Origin: an uncultured Clostridia bacterium
GTDB taxonomy: Bacteria; Bacillota; Clostridia; Christensenellales; Borkfalkiaceae
DNA: 64,000 nt
Assembly (NCBI GenBank): GCA_944343275.1
Contig: CALVMH010000002.1
Span: 1 to 64,000, forward strand
Direction: 5' to 3'
In this document: in pieces, positions 54,172-62,962 of the stretch
Position numbering within the stretch: position 1 is the stretch's first letter
Layout of the letters: each line of letters starts with the position of its first letter
Made by a program: the position numbers and the translations under genes
Notes under the pieces: generated by a model
What the model saw: the letters and a program-made list of their open reading frames with translations, nothing else
Databases searched by the model: none
Told to the model about the DNA's origin: nothing

Positions 54172-54690
54172 TTATTTCAGACGAGAAAGAAGAAGCGACA
54201 CACCCGTGACGATGCCGCCCGCCATGACGAGATAGGCACCCGCCGCGGGGATGAACTCAGTGCTTACGACGCTCCCCACATCGACGTCGATGACGGACTG
54301 TGCCGCATACGTCGCCGCAAACGTGATGACAAGCGCGGCAACGGCAATGACGAGGACGGCGAACAGGAGCTTGAGGAGCCCCTTGAAGCGCAGAACGCCG
54401 AGCTTGCCGAGCACGACGAGCACCGCCGCCAATGCCGTCAGAATGAGCGAAATGATCGCAAATGCCTGCACGAGCCCGATGGTGAGGTTGCCTTTCATGG
54501 CGAGTTGCACCCCTTCGTAATTATCGAACAGTCCCATGTTGACTGTTCCGCCGCCCACCGCGGTATCCGTCGTCCGCGCGAAGAAGGGAATGCAGATGCC
54601 GACGATGGCGAGCACCAGCCCGACGAGCGCCGCAAGCATCATGATGAGATCGAACAAGCCGATCTTTTTTGCCTTTTTCTTTTTTGCCAT
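54172..54690 (-). CDS. Four-helix membrane protein of unknown function
   Basis: After a lysine-rich start (MAKKKKAKKIG) the 172-residue protein has four membrane helices at about 13-36, 72-95, 104-128 and 148-168, with an external loop between the first two. No family recognised. It is a single gene with its own terminator, next to glf. Confidence 0.7.
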   Translation of the reverse strand: MAKKKKAKKIGLFDLIMMLAALVGLVLAIVGICIPFFARTTDTAVGGGTVNMGLFDNYEGVQLAMKGNLTIGLVQAFAIISLILTALAAVLVVLGKLGVLRFKGLLKLLFAVLVIAVAALVITFAATYAAQSVIDVDVGSVVSTEFIPAAGAYLVMAGGIVTGVSLLLSRLK

Positions 54691-54800
54691 ACCATATTCT
54701 CCTTTTCGGATTTTTTTCTATTATACTATATCCCGCGCGAAAATGGAATACTTTACGGCAAAATTTTATTGTTTAATTTATTACTTTACAAAGTGGACGT

Positions 54801-55904
54801 TCAGTGGGCAAGTTCCCTTTTGACGAGCGAGAGCGCCGCAGCGACGGTATCGTCCATGTCGAAATACCGATACTGCCCAAGCCTTCCGCCGAACGCCACC
54901 TTCTCTTCCCGCTCCGCAAGGGCGCGGTATTTTTCGTACAGCGCTGCATTCTTTTCGTCGTTGACGGGATAATACGGCTCGTCCCCCCGCTTCCATTCCG
55001 CCGAATACTCGCGGGAGATAACGGTCTTGGGCTGTGTGCCGAATTCAAAGTGCTTGTGCTCGATGATGCGCGTGTAGGGAACGTCCGCCGCCGTATAGTT
55101 GACGACCGCATTCCCCTGATAGTTCGGCATATCGAGGACTTCCGTCTCGAAGCGCACGGAACGGTATTCGAGCGCGTCGAAGCGGTAGCCGAAATAGGCG
55201 TCGACGGGTCCCGTATAGATGACGCGCCGCGCCATGGCGAGATACTCTTCCCGCCCTTCCAAGAAGTCGCAGCCGAGGCGCACGTCGGCGTCGGCGAGCA
55301 TCCCCGCGATGAGTTTGGTGTATCCTCCGACGGGAATGCCCTGATAACGGTCGTTGAAGTAATTGTTGTCGAAGGTGAAACGGACGGGCAGGCGGCGGAT
55401 GATGAAGGCGGGAAGCTGCGTGCACTCCCTCCCCCACTGCTTTTGCGTATAGCCCTTGATGAGTTTCTCGTAAATGGTCCTGCCGACAAGGTTGAGCGCC
55501 TGTTCCTCAAGGTTTTTCGGCTCTTTGACAAAGTCTTTTTTGCGCTCCTCCTCGATGCGCGCCGCAGCCTCGGCGGGGGTAAAGACATCCCGCCACAGCT
55601 TGGTGAAGGTGTTCATGTTGAAGGGCAGGTTGTAAAGCTCGTCCCGATAGCGCGCGACGGGCTGGTTGACATAGTTGTTGAATTCGGCGAACCTTCCCAC
55701 ATAGTCCCAGATCTTTTTGTCCGACGTATGGAAGATGTGCGCGCCGTAACGATGAACATGGATGCCCTCCACGCTCTCCGTATAGACGTTCCCCCCGATG
55801 TGTCCGCGCCGTTCGATGACGAGCACGCTGTGCCCCGCGCGCGTAAGTTCATAGGCGCACACCGCGCCGAACAAGCCGCTTCCGACAATTAAATAATCGT
55901 ACAT
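54801..55904 (-). CDS. glf: UDP-galactopyranose mutase
   Basis: Flavoenzyme converting UDP-galactopyranose to the furanose form for surface polysaccharides. The FAD motif is YLIVGSGLFGAVCAYEL, followed by GGNVYTESVEGIHVHRYGAHIFHT, NLPFNMNTF and the C-terminal GRLGQYRYFDMDDTVAAAL. The 367 residues are standard. It stands alone with its own promoter. Galactofuranose in the envelope is therefore likely. Confidence 0.96.
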   Translation of the reverse strand: MYDYLIVGSGLFGAVCAYELTRAGHSVLVIERRGHIGGNVYTESVEGIHVHRYGAHIFHTSDKKIWDYVGRFAEFNNYVNQPVARYRDELYNLPFNMNTFTKLWRDVFTPAEAAARIEEERKKDFVKEPKNLEEQALNLVGRTIYEKLIKGYTQKQWGRECTQLPAFIIRRLPVRFTFDNNYFNDRYQGIPVGGYTKLIAGMLADADVRLGCDFLEGREEYLAMARRVIYTGPVDAYFGYRFDALEYRSVRFETEVLDMPNYQGNAVVNYTAADVPYTRIIEHKHFEFGTQPKTVISREYSAEWKRGDEPYYPVNDEKNAALYEKYRALAEREEKVAFGGRLGQYRYFDMDDTVAAALSLVKRELAH

Positions 55905-55950
55905 GTTTTCTCCTTATCCCATGGGACGCGCCGCCCCGTAACCACATCAT

Positions 55951-55979
55951 ATTGTAGCAGATATGCCGTTTCCTGTCAA
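55951..55979 (-). promoter_or_regulatory. Promoter of glf
   Basis: TTGACA, 17 bases, TACAAT. Confidence 0.75.
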
Positions 55980-56118
55980 GATGTTGCAAAAAAATCCTGC
56001 GGCGCGCCGTGTTTTTCGCCGAATTTCAAAAAATTTCACGCAATTGTTATAAAATGAAGATATATTGAAAACATAAACTGTTTATAATCCGAATCAATCA
56101 AGGAAGGGGGAACCCGGT

Positions 56119-57561
56119 ATGCAACGCACAAAAAAACGCATCCTCGCCGCTGCGGCGGCAGCGTGCCTTGCCCTGCCGCTGTTGGGCGCCTGTACGCAGG
56201 CGACCTATGTGACGTCCATCGTCAAGAGCGGAACGAACGACGAAGGCACCCTGTACACCATCACCTATTCGGACGGCAGCACGGACACCCTCACCGTCTC
56301 CGACGGCAAGGATGCCGACATCCTGTCCGTCTATGAAGCCTATCTGCAAGAGACGGGCGAGGAGGTCTCCTTCTCCGAATTCCTCCAAACCTACCTGACG
56401 CTGACGACGGACACCTCCTCCGCCATCAACGAGAGCCTGCTCTCCGTCGGAAAAATTTATGCGGAATCCGTGGAGACGCAGCAGGGCATGGGCTTTGACC
56501 CTTCGACGGCGCGCCCGACGCTCACCGAGATCTCCGACATCGCCGTTTCGACGGGCGCGGCGGTCATCTACCGCATGGATGGCGATACCGCCTACCTCGT
56601 CACGGACTATCACGTCATCTACAACAACGACGCCGACGCCGAAAAAAACGGCGGCAGCAAGATCGCCCGCAGCATCCATGCCTATCTCTACGGCAGCGAA
56701 GGTGCCCCTTCCGCCGTGGACAAGGACGGCGACGGACAGGCGGACACGGACAAGGACGGATACACCGTCTACGAATACGGCGGACAGGCGATCGAACTCA
56801 CCTATGTGGGCGGGTCCATCACCTATGACATCGCCGTGCTGCGCGCCGACGCCGCCGACATCCGCGCCGTCAACCCGGACGCCAAGGCGGTGACGCTCGC
56901 CGACGATTACTATGTGGGAGAGACGGCGATCGCCATCGGCAACCCCGAAGGAGACGGGCTGAGCGTAACGCAGGGCATCATTTCGACGGAGAGCGAATAC
57001 ATCAATCTTCAGATCGACGATACCGTCCGTTCCTACCGCTCCGTGCGCATCGACACGGCGCTTTACAGCGGCAATTCGGGCGGCGGACTGTTCAACAAGG
57101 AGGGGGAACTCATCGGCATCACCAACGCGGGCAACAAGACCGACCAGAACATCAACTATGCCGTGCCCCTCGAAGTGGTGCGCGGAACGGCGGATTGCAT
57201 CATCGAAAACGCTTCGCACAACGTAACACGCCTCACGTTCGGCATCACCGTCAAGACCCAGAATTCGCAATACGTCTACGATGCGTCCCTCGGCTACGGC
57301 AGCATCCGCGAGGAGGTGATCGTCGACACGGTAACGGACAACTCCCTTGCCGGGTCGCTCGGCTTGCAGAAGGACGACCGGATCGTCTCCGTCACGCTGA
57401 ACGGAACAACCTATTCCGTTGACCGCTCCTTCGACATCGAATCGGTCTCCTTCCTTGTCCGTTCGGGCGACGCAGTGTCCGTCACCTATGAACGCGGCGG
57501 AGCACACCAGTCGAGCAGCCTGCACACCGTCTCCGCATCCGACCTTTCCGCCGTCGCCTGA
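56119..57561 (+). CDS. HtrA-like lipoprotein serine protease with PDZ-like domain
   Basis: A lipoprotein signal (lipobox LLGAC) leads to an N-terminal region of about 130 residues. The trypsin-like domain has His165 (TDYHVI), Asp237 (YDIAVLR) and Ser320 (GNSGGGL), a complete triad. A PDZ-like C-terminus follows (DNSLAGSLGLQKDDRIVSVTL). Between His and Asp an insertion carries DKDGDGQADTDKDG, a dockerin/EF-hand-like calcium loop. It should degrade or guard misfolded proteins outside the membrane. The ribosome site is AAGGAAGGGGG. Confidence 0.9.
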   Translation: MQRTKKRILAAAAAACLALPLLGACTQATYVTSIVKSGTNDEGTLYTITYSDGSTDTLTVSDGKDADILSVYEAYLQETGEEVSFSEFLQTYLTLTTDTSSAINESLLSVGKIYAESVETQQGMGFDPSTARPTLTEISDIAVSTGAAVIYRMDGDTAYLVTDYHVIYNNDADAEKNGGSKIARSIHAYLYGSEGAPSAVDKDGDGQADTDKDGYTVYEYGGQAIELTYVGGSITYDIAVLRADAADIRAVNPDAKAVTLADDYYVGETAIAIGNPEGDGLSVTQGIISTESEYINLQIDDTVRSYRSVRIDTALYSGNSGGGLFNKEGELIGITNAGNKTDQNINYAVPLEVVRGTADCIIENASHNVTRLTFGITVKTQNSQYVYDASLGYGSIREEVIVDTVTDNSLAGSLGLQKDDRIVSVTLNGTTYSVDRSFDIESVSFLVRSGDAVSVTYERGGAHQSSSLHTVSASDLSAVA

Positions 57562-57575
57562 CTTGAATGCCGTGG

Positions 57576-57616
57576 CGCAGCGCGCCGCCGCACAAACCGT
57601 GCGGCGGCGCGCTGCG
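57576..57616 (+). terminator. Hairpin after the HtrA-like gene
   Basis: CGCAGCGCGCCGCCGCAC-AAACC-complement; the following TTCC gives only a weak U-run. Confidence 0.6.
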
Positions 57617-57621
57617 TTCCA

Positions 57622-57650
57622 TTGACTTTTTTTTGCATACGCGGTATAAT
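57622..57650 (+). promoter_or_regulatory. Promoter of rarA
   Basis: TTGACT, 17 bases, TATAAT. Confidence 0.75.
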
Positions 57651-57690
57651 ATGCACAACAGCTTACCGACACCTACGGCGGAGTACAAAC

Positions 57691-59013
57691 ATGATGGAAC
57701 AGGCAACATTGTTCGATGACGGCGCAAACCAGCCGCTCGCAGCGCGGCTGCGCCCGCGCACGCTGGAAGAATACTGCGGACAGACGCACCTTCTGGGGCA
57801 AGGAAAGGTGCTGCGCCGCCTCATTGAAAACGATCAGGTGGGGTCGATGATCTTCTGGGGTCCCCCGGGCGTCGGCAAGACGACGCTTGCGCGCATCATC
57901 GCGCGCAGGACCAACGCCGCCTTCATTGATTTTTCCGCCGTGACGAGCGGCATCAAGGAAATCAAGCAGGTGATGGAACAGGCGGAGAAGAACAGACGCT
58001 TCGGCGCCAAGACCATTTTATTCGTCGACGAGATCCACCGCTTCAACAAGGCGCAGCAGGACGCCTTTTTGCCCTATGTCGAAAAGGGCAGCATCATCCT
58101 CATCGGCGCGACGACGGAAAATCCCTCCTTCGAGATCAACGGAGCGCTCCTGTCACGCTGCAAAGTGTTCGTGCTGCATGCGCTCTCCGAAGAGGAACTG
58201 TGTACGCTGCTGCGGCACGCCCTGACCGACCGGCGCGGCTTCGGCGGACAGAACATCGATATCTCCGACGAACTGCTCCGCGCCATCGCCGTATTTGCGA
58301 ACGGAGACGCGCGCAGCGCCCTCTCCACGCTGGAAATGGCGGTGCTCAACGGCACGTTCGACGGCGAAAAGACCGTCGTCACCGCCCAGACCATCGAGGA
58401 ATGCACTTCCAAAAAATCCCTGCTGTACGACAAGCAGGGCGAGGAACACTACAACCTGATCTCCGCCCTGCACAAATCCATGCGCAACTCCGACCCCGAC
58501 GCCGCCGTCTATTGGCTGGCGCGCATGCTGGAAGCGGGCGAAGACCCCGTCTACATCGCGCGGCGCATGACCCGCTTTGCGAGCGAGGATGTCGGGCTCG
58601 CCGACCCGCGCGCGCTCGAACTGTGCGTCGCCGCGTTCGAAGCGTGCCGCCTCATCGGGATGCCGGAATGCTCCGTTCATCTCACGCAGGCGGCGGTCTA
58701 TCTCTCGCTCGCGCCCAAATCGAATGCCCTCGACGTCGCCTATGCGCGCGCCAAAAAGGATGCGCTCACCATGCTCGCCGAACCCGTTCCCCTCGCCATC
58801 CGCAACGCGCCGACCAAGCTCATGAAGGAGCTGGACTACGGCAAGGGCTATCAGTTCGCGCACGACAGCGCAGACAAGCTCACGAACATGCAGTGCCTTC
58901 CGGACAATCTGGCGGGAAGGACATACTACTCCCCCACCGAAGAAGGGCTGGAAGCACGCTTCAAAGCCCGCCTCGAAGAGATCAAGGCATGGAAGGATGC
59001 CCATAAACCGTAA
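57691..59013 (+). CDS. rarA: Replication-associated recombination ATPase RarA
   Basis: AAA clamp-loader-like ATPase (440 residues): PLAARLRPRTLEEYCGQTHL, Walker A WGPPGVGKTT, Walker B ILFVDEIHRFNKAQQDAFLP, sensor GATTENPSFEINGALLSR, and the MgsA C-terminal tetramerisation part (DYGKGYQFAHDS). It acts at stalled replication forks. The start is the first of two Met codons after GGAG; the longer frame is promoter. Confidence 0.96.
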   Translation: MMEQATLFDDGANQPLAARLRPRTLEEYCGQTHLLGQGKVLRRLIENDQVGSMIFWGPPGVGKTTLARIIARRTNAAFIDFSAVTSGIKEIKQVMEQAEKNRRFGAKTILFVDEIHRFNKAQQDAFLPYVEKGSIILIGATTENPSFEINGALLSRCKVFVLHALSEEELCTLLRHALTDRRGFGGQNIDISDELLRAIAVFANGDARSALSTLEMAVLNGTFDGEKTVVTAQTIEECTSKKSLLYDKQGEEHYNLISALHKSMRNSDPDAAVYWLARMLEAGEDPVYIARRMTRFASEDVGLADPRALELCVAAFEACRLIGMPECSVHLTQAAVYLSLAPKSNALDVAYARAKKDALTMLAEPVPLAIRNAPTKLMKELDYGKGYQFAHDSADKLTNMQCLPDNLAGRTYYSPTEEGLEARFKARLEEIKAWKDAHKP

Positions 59014-59044
59014 ACCCCCGTCCTCCGCAGACGAGGGCTTTTTT
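59013..59044 (+). terminator. Terminator of rarA
   Basis: CCCCCGTC...GACGAGGG followed by CTTTTTT. Confidence 0.7.
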
Positions 59045-59071
59045 ATGCGGCGCGCGGCGATGCGGATCGCG

Positions 59072-59686
59072 TCAGGACGCCCTCTCCGAAAGTTTCGGCG
59101 CCGTACAATGCTTGAAAATGACAATGGCGGAAACAACGGCGCAGGCGACGGCAAGCGCCGTAAGATGCATACACAGGGCAATGACGGCGCCCGCCGCCCC
59201 CGCAAGCGCAAAGGAGACGATGGTCCTTGCCGTGTGGGAACGGATCTTCAGCGGCAGCGAAAAGACGAGATAGCACACGATGAGCGGGAGGACGACGGGC
59301 GAGACAGGCAAGGCGCCCGCCAGCACGCCGAAGGATACGGAAATGCACTTTCCGCCGTGACCGCGGTTGAAGATGCCCGCGGCATGTCCGAGAACGGGCG
59401 CGATGACGACGAGCGCATACTCCCACGCCGAGGCGTCCAGCACGAGCGTTGCAATGAGAACGGGAACAAATCCCTTCAAAAAATCGAGAAGGAAACAGAC
59501 AAATCCCCACGTTCTGCCGCAGGCATGGAAGGTGTTTGCCGCACCGGGGTTGCCGTCCTCGCCCGCTTCGCACACATCTTTCCCCGTCCGCCATGCCGTG
59601 ATGAGTTTTGCAAAATAGACGCTCCCCGCAAGGAAGCCGCCGGCAATGAGCGCGGTCCACAAGAGCGCCGTCATCAGGGCGTTCAT
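59072..59686 (-). CDS. PlsY-like glycerol-3-phosphate acyltransferase
   Basis: The 204-residue membrane protein has six helices and PlsY-type motifs in altered form: GSVYFAKLI, GNPGAANTFHACGRTWG (for the usual GATN), DFLKGFVPV, and GHAAGIFNRGHGGKCISVSFG. PlsY moves acyl groups from acyl-phosphate to glycerol-3-phosphate. The changes suggest a divergent branch, so another acyl acceptor is possible. The start overlaps the glycosyltransferase stop, after AAGGAGGAAGA. Confidence 0.75.
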   Translation of the reverse strand: MNALMTALLWTALIAGGFLAGSVYFAKLITAWRTGKDVCEAGEDGNPGAANTFHACGRTWGFVCFLLDFLKGFVPVLIATLVLDASAWEYALVVIAPVLGHAAGIFNRGHGGKCISVSFGVLAGALPVSPVVLPLIVCYLVFSLPLKIRSHTARTIVSFALAGAAGAVIALCMHLTALAVACAVVSAIVIFKHCTAPKLSERAS

Positions 59687-60969
59687 TCTTCCTCCTTGAC
59701 GGCAAACGCGATGCGCGCCGTCTCCTGCCATTCCCCAACCTCCTTTTCCGTGCGGCTATGCACATAGATGGGGATGTATTCCAGAAGATGGAACGGGTGA
59801 ACGAATGCGAGCCGCAGCCTGCGCGCCCTGCCGAGCGGCGCGAGCACGTCGCGGTAGGCATGCATGGCGAGCAGTCCGTAGACGAACAAAATGCAGTATG
59901 TGACCCCCAGCGGCAGGGCAATGAGCAGGAGCAGGGCATACGCCCACAGCGTCCCGCCCGCGAACACGCCCGTTACGAAGAGCGCAACGCCGCCGCACAG
60001 CGCGGCGGTCAGCCCCGCCATATACACATAAAACGCATCTTTGAAGTGCAGAAAGTCAAACCGGACGGCAAGGGACGCCTCGTCGCGGCGGATCTTTTCC
60101 TTCACGCGCTTTTTGTATTTTCTGTCGCACTGCGAATAGCCGCGGAGCCAGCGCAGGCGGCGCCGATAATTTTCCCGATACCCTTCCGCCTCTTCCGTAT
60201 AGAGGACGGCATACGGCCAGAACATCGACGTGAACCCGCGCAGATAGCCGTCCATTTTGAGTTCGTAATCCTCCGTCAGGCTGCGGTACGGCCAGCCGCC
60301 CAGCTCCTCGATCACGCGGCGGCGCACCATCATCCCCTGCCCGCAGAAGTTGAGCGGGACGTTCTTTTCCGTGCGGTAGGCGTTTCCGAGCTCGTCGAGA
60401 ATGGGATAGGTGAGCGCGGAACAGTCGCACGCGAGCGTCCCCGCGCCCTTCCCCGCGAGATAGTTTTTGATGTTCTTGCGCGTGACGAAGATGTCCCGAT
60501 CGTATTCGAGCGCATTGTTGAGTTCCTCGACATACCGTTCGGAGAGGACGGCGTCGGCATCCACGATGACGAAGGCGTCATAGCGTTTGAGCGCTTCCGC
60601 GGAAAGGCTTTGAAAATAGCCATCCAGCGCGGCGCCCTTGCAGGTCTGCTCGGGAACCACGAAGACGTTCGCCCCGATGCGCTCCGCCATGGCACAGGTG
60701 GGATCGGCGGCATCCTTTACGATGACGTTGACGTCAAAACGGCTGCGCGGATAGGTCTGACGCGCAATGCCGGCAAACAGCGCGCCGATCGTTGCGCTCT
60801 CGTTGCGGGCGGGAATGACGAGCGCGATGGTGCGCTGCTCATTTGCGCACCTGTGCACGGGCTTTTTGCGCGCGCCCGCAAGCTGCGCGAATTTCGGAAG
60901 ATATAAAATCGCCGCGAGCAGCGTGCACGCGCCGAAGAGTGCGAGCAGGCCGTAGATGAAAGACAGCAT
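59683..60969 (-). CDS. Membrane glycosyltransferase, family 2
   Basis: An N-terminal membrane helix is followed by a GT2 domain: LVIPARNESATIGALFAGIA, the metal site DADA in FVIVDADAVLSERY, the TEDYEL acid motif and RRRLRWLRGY (Q/RxxRW). Three helices close the 428-residue protein. This is the processive or lipid-linked type. With the PlsY-like gene it forms an envelope lipid or glycan operon whose promoter carries a response-regulator-like box. Confidence 0.88.
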   Translation of the reverse strand: MLSFIYGLLALFGACTLLAAILYLPKFAQLAGARKKPVHRCANEQRTIALVIPARNESATIGALFAGIARQTYPRSRFDVNVIVKDAADPTCAMAERIGANVFVVPEQTCKGAALDGYFQSLSAEALKRYDAFVIVDADAVLSERYVEELNNALEYDRDIFVTRKNIKNYLAGKGAGTLACDCSALTYPILDELGNAYRTEKNVPLNFCGQGMMVRRRVIEELGGWPYRSLTEDYELKMDGYLRGFTSMFWPYAVLYTEEAEGYRENYRRRLRWLRGYSQCDRKYKKRVKEKIRRDEASLAVRFDFLHFKDAFYVYMAGLTAALCGGVALFVTGVFAGGTLWAYALLLLIALPLGVTYCILFVYGLLAMHAYRDVLAPLGRARRLRLAFVHPFHLLEYIPIYVHSRTEKEVGEWQETARIAFAVKEEE

Positions 60970-60993
60970 GGGACCCCTCCTTAATCTGCCTTC

Positions 60994-61026
60994 ATTATAC
61001 GTTGCGCATATTAAGAAAACGTTAAG
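60994..61026 (-). promoter_or_regulatory. GT2-plsY promoter with TTAA-type direct repeat
   Basis: TATAAT (60994-60999) has a poor -35, replaced by TTAAG-N6-TTAAG (61011-61026, plus strand) 11 bases apart, typical of an OmpR/PhoB-class activator. The same arrangement lies before the response regulator gene. Confidence 0.65.
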
Positions 61027-61057
61027 CGTCCGTCAGGCTTCTGTAAAGTTTCCGCAT

Positions 61058-61097
61058 GCAAAAGCGCGGCGGCGCACGAGCTGTGCGCCGCCGCGCT
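61058..61097 (-). terminator. Terminator of the two-component operon
   Basis: AGCGCGGCGGCGCAC...complement followed on the minus strand by TTTTGC. Confidence 0.75.
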
Positions 61098-61108
61098 GCC
61101 CGTCCCGG

Positions 61109-62170
61109 TCACAGCGTCACGGCAAAAATGCTCCCCTCTCCGGGACGGCTGACAACGGAGACGGACGCGCCGTGAAGCGCAGCGATCCGCCGCACGAGCG
61201 CCAGCCCCAGCCCGTTCCCCTGCGTGGCGTGCGAGGGATCTGCCTGATAAAACTTGTCGAAGGCGTGTTTTGCCTCTCCCTCGCTCATGCCACAGCCGCT
61301 GTCCTTTACGGTGACGACGGCATGCCCCTTCTCCTCTTTCAGCCGCACCTCCACACTGCCGCCCGCGGGCGTGAATTTGAAGGCGTTGGAAAGCAGGTTG
61401 TTCCAGACGATCTCCATCAGGCGCTCGTCTGCCGCGACCGTGCAGACCTCGCCGAGGTCGGCTTCCACATCGATGTGCTTTTCCTCCCAGACATGTTCGA
61501 AGCCGAGCACGCAGCGGCGCAGCTGTTCACTCAGATCGTAACGTTTTTTCTGCACGGCGATCTCCTGATTTTCCAGACGGCTCAGCTGCAGAATATCCGT
61601 CACAAGCGACGACAGCCGTCTGGACGCCTCGGCAATGCGGACGGCGCAGTCCACGCGCTCCTCTTCACTGAGCGCATCCGTCTGCAACATGGTGGAAAGG
61701 CTCTGAATGGCGGCAAGCGGCGTCTTCAATTCATGCGAAACATCGGCGACGAAATCGCTCTTCAAAATTTCCGTGCTTGCAAGCTCTGCGACCATCGCGT
61801 TGAAATCGTCGTACAAGACCTGGAATTCGTCCTTTTTTCCGTCCTTGCGGCGGGGCGGGATGCGCACGGAGTAGTCCCCCGCCGCCACCTTGCGCGCCGC
61901 ATATTTGACCTGCGCGATCGGGCGGATGGTATACTGCATATAGATGATCCCGACCGCAAGGGAAAGAAGCGCGCTCACGAATACGGTGAACAAGCCGAGC
62001 AACAGCGCCACGATCTGCCCCGGGAGCCGGCATCCCCATAAAAATTCCGCAAAGAACAAAAATCCCACACTGACCGCCGTACAGACGCACAGAACGACGA
62101 AATAGACGATGAAACGGTGCCCGCGCAGCGTGATGCGGCTGTCCCGTTCGAGAAGGCTGAGCCGCTTCAT
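61109..62170 (-). CDS. Sensor histidine kinase
   Basis: Two membrane helices (about 20-45 and 48-72) with almost no external loop, a HAMP domain (YTIRPIAQVKYAARKVAAGD), the phospho-acceptor H-box (ADVSHELKTPLAAIQSL), N-box (VWNNLLSNAFKFTPAGG), and G-boxes (VKDSGCGMSEGE, GNGLGLALVRRI). The lack of an external sensor domain suggests it senses membrane state or a partner protein. Its start overlaps the response regulator stop. Confidence 0.93.
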   Translation of the reverse strand: MKRLSLLERDSRITLRGHRFIVYFVVLCVCTAVSVGFLFFAEFLWGCRLPGQIVALLLGLFTVFVSALLSLAVGIIYMQYTIRPIAQVKYAARKVAAGDYSVRIPPRRKDGKKDEFQVLYDDFNAMVAELASTEILKSDFVADVSHELKTPLAAIQSLSTMLQTDALSEEERVDCAVRIAEASRRLSSLVTDILQLSRLENQEIAVQKKRYDLSEQLRRCVLGFEHVWEEKHIDVEADLGEVCTVAADERLMEIVWNNLLSNAFKFTPAGGSVEVRLKEEKGHAVVTVKDSGCGMSEGEAKHAFDKFYQADPSHATQGNGLGLALVRRIAALHGASVSVVSRPGEGSIFAVTL

Positions 62171-62838
62171 CGGAGCACCGCCTTATACCCCAGCCCGCGC
62201 ACGGTGCAGATGTCAAACCCGTTACATGCCGCAAGTTTCTGGCGCAGGTTGGTGATATGCACATCCACGGAACGCAGCCCGCTCTCGCTCTCCAATCCCG
62301 CAAAATCGTCGATGAGCTGCCCGCGCGTGAATGTCTTTCCCGGATAGGAGAGCAGCTTGAACGCGATCTGAAATTCGCGCAGCGTCAGCCCCGCATCCTG
62401 CCCGTTCACGGACGCCGTCAGCGCGTCCTCATCGAGGACGAGGTTGCCCGCTTCCAGCCGCTTGCGGGCGGAAATGTTTGCGCGGCGCAGGAGCGCCATG
62501 ATGTGCAGGAGCAGTTCGTCGAGATCGACAGGCTTTGTAAGATAGTCGTCGATGCCGAGGCGATAGCCCTTCTCCTTGGAGAGAAAATCGTCGCGCGCGG
62601 TGAGAAAGAGAACGGGAATATGCTTATCCTGCGCGCGCACTTCCCGTGCAAGGGCAAAGCCGTCCATGTGCGGCATCATGATGTCGGAAATGATGAGATC
62701 GTACCGCTCGGCATAGAGTGCCGCAAGCGCTTCCCGCGCGTCCGAGACCCCTTTTACGGCATAGCCGTTGTGATCGAGATGTTTACAGACGGCATAGTTC
62801 AATGTTTCGTCGTCCTCTGCGACGAGAATGCGGATCAT
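62167..62838 (-). CDS. OmpR/PhoB-family response regulator
   Basis: Receiver domain with ILVAEDDET, the phosphorylated Asp in DLIISDIMMPHMDG, and the conserved Thr/Lys (FLTARDD, LTKPVDLDE). The C-terminal winged helix contains LTLREFQIAFKLLSYPGKTFTRGQ (outline) and RSVDVHITNLRQKL. The start MIRILVAED follows GAGGAAG. Its promoter holds the same TTAA direct repeat as the GT2 operon, which argues for autoregulation. Confidence 0.94.
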   Translation of the reverse strand: MIRILVAEDDETLNYAVCKHLDHNGYAVKGVSDAREALAALYAERYDLIISDIMMPHMDGFALAREVRAQDKHIPVLFLTARDDFLSKEKGYRLGIDDYLTKPVDLDELLLHIMALLRRANISARKRLEAGNLVLDEDALTASVNGQDAGLTLREFQIAFKLLSYPGKTFTRGQLIDDFAGLESESGLRSVDVHITNLRQKLAACNGFDICTVRGLGYKAVLR

Positions 62839-62882
62839 GTTCTTCCTCCGTGAAATTTTCCGGAACGCCGGTGACCTCTGCA

Positions 62883-62915
62883 ATGATATCACAAAATCGT
62901 TAAGAAAGTGTTAAT
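62883..62915 (-). promoter_or_regulatory. Response regulator promoter with TTAA-type direct repeat
   Basis: TATCAT (62883-62888) and TTAAG-N6-TTAAT (62900-62915). The repeat starts 17 bases from the -10, exactly as in the GT2-plsY promoter. Confidence 0.65.
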
Positions 62916-62917
62916 CG

Positions 62918-62947
62918 ATAAAGACCGCCGGCGCATGACCGGCGGTC
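62918..62947 (-). terminator. Terminator of the ribokinase gene
   Basis: GACCGCCGG-N7-CCGGCGGTC followed on the minus strand by TTTATC. Confidence 0.75.
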
Positions 62948-62962
62948 TGACAAAAAGTTTTG

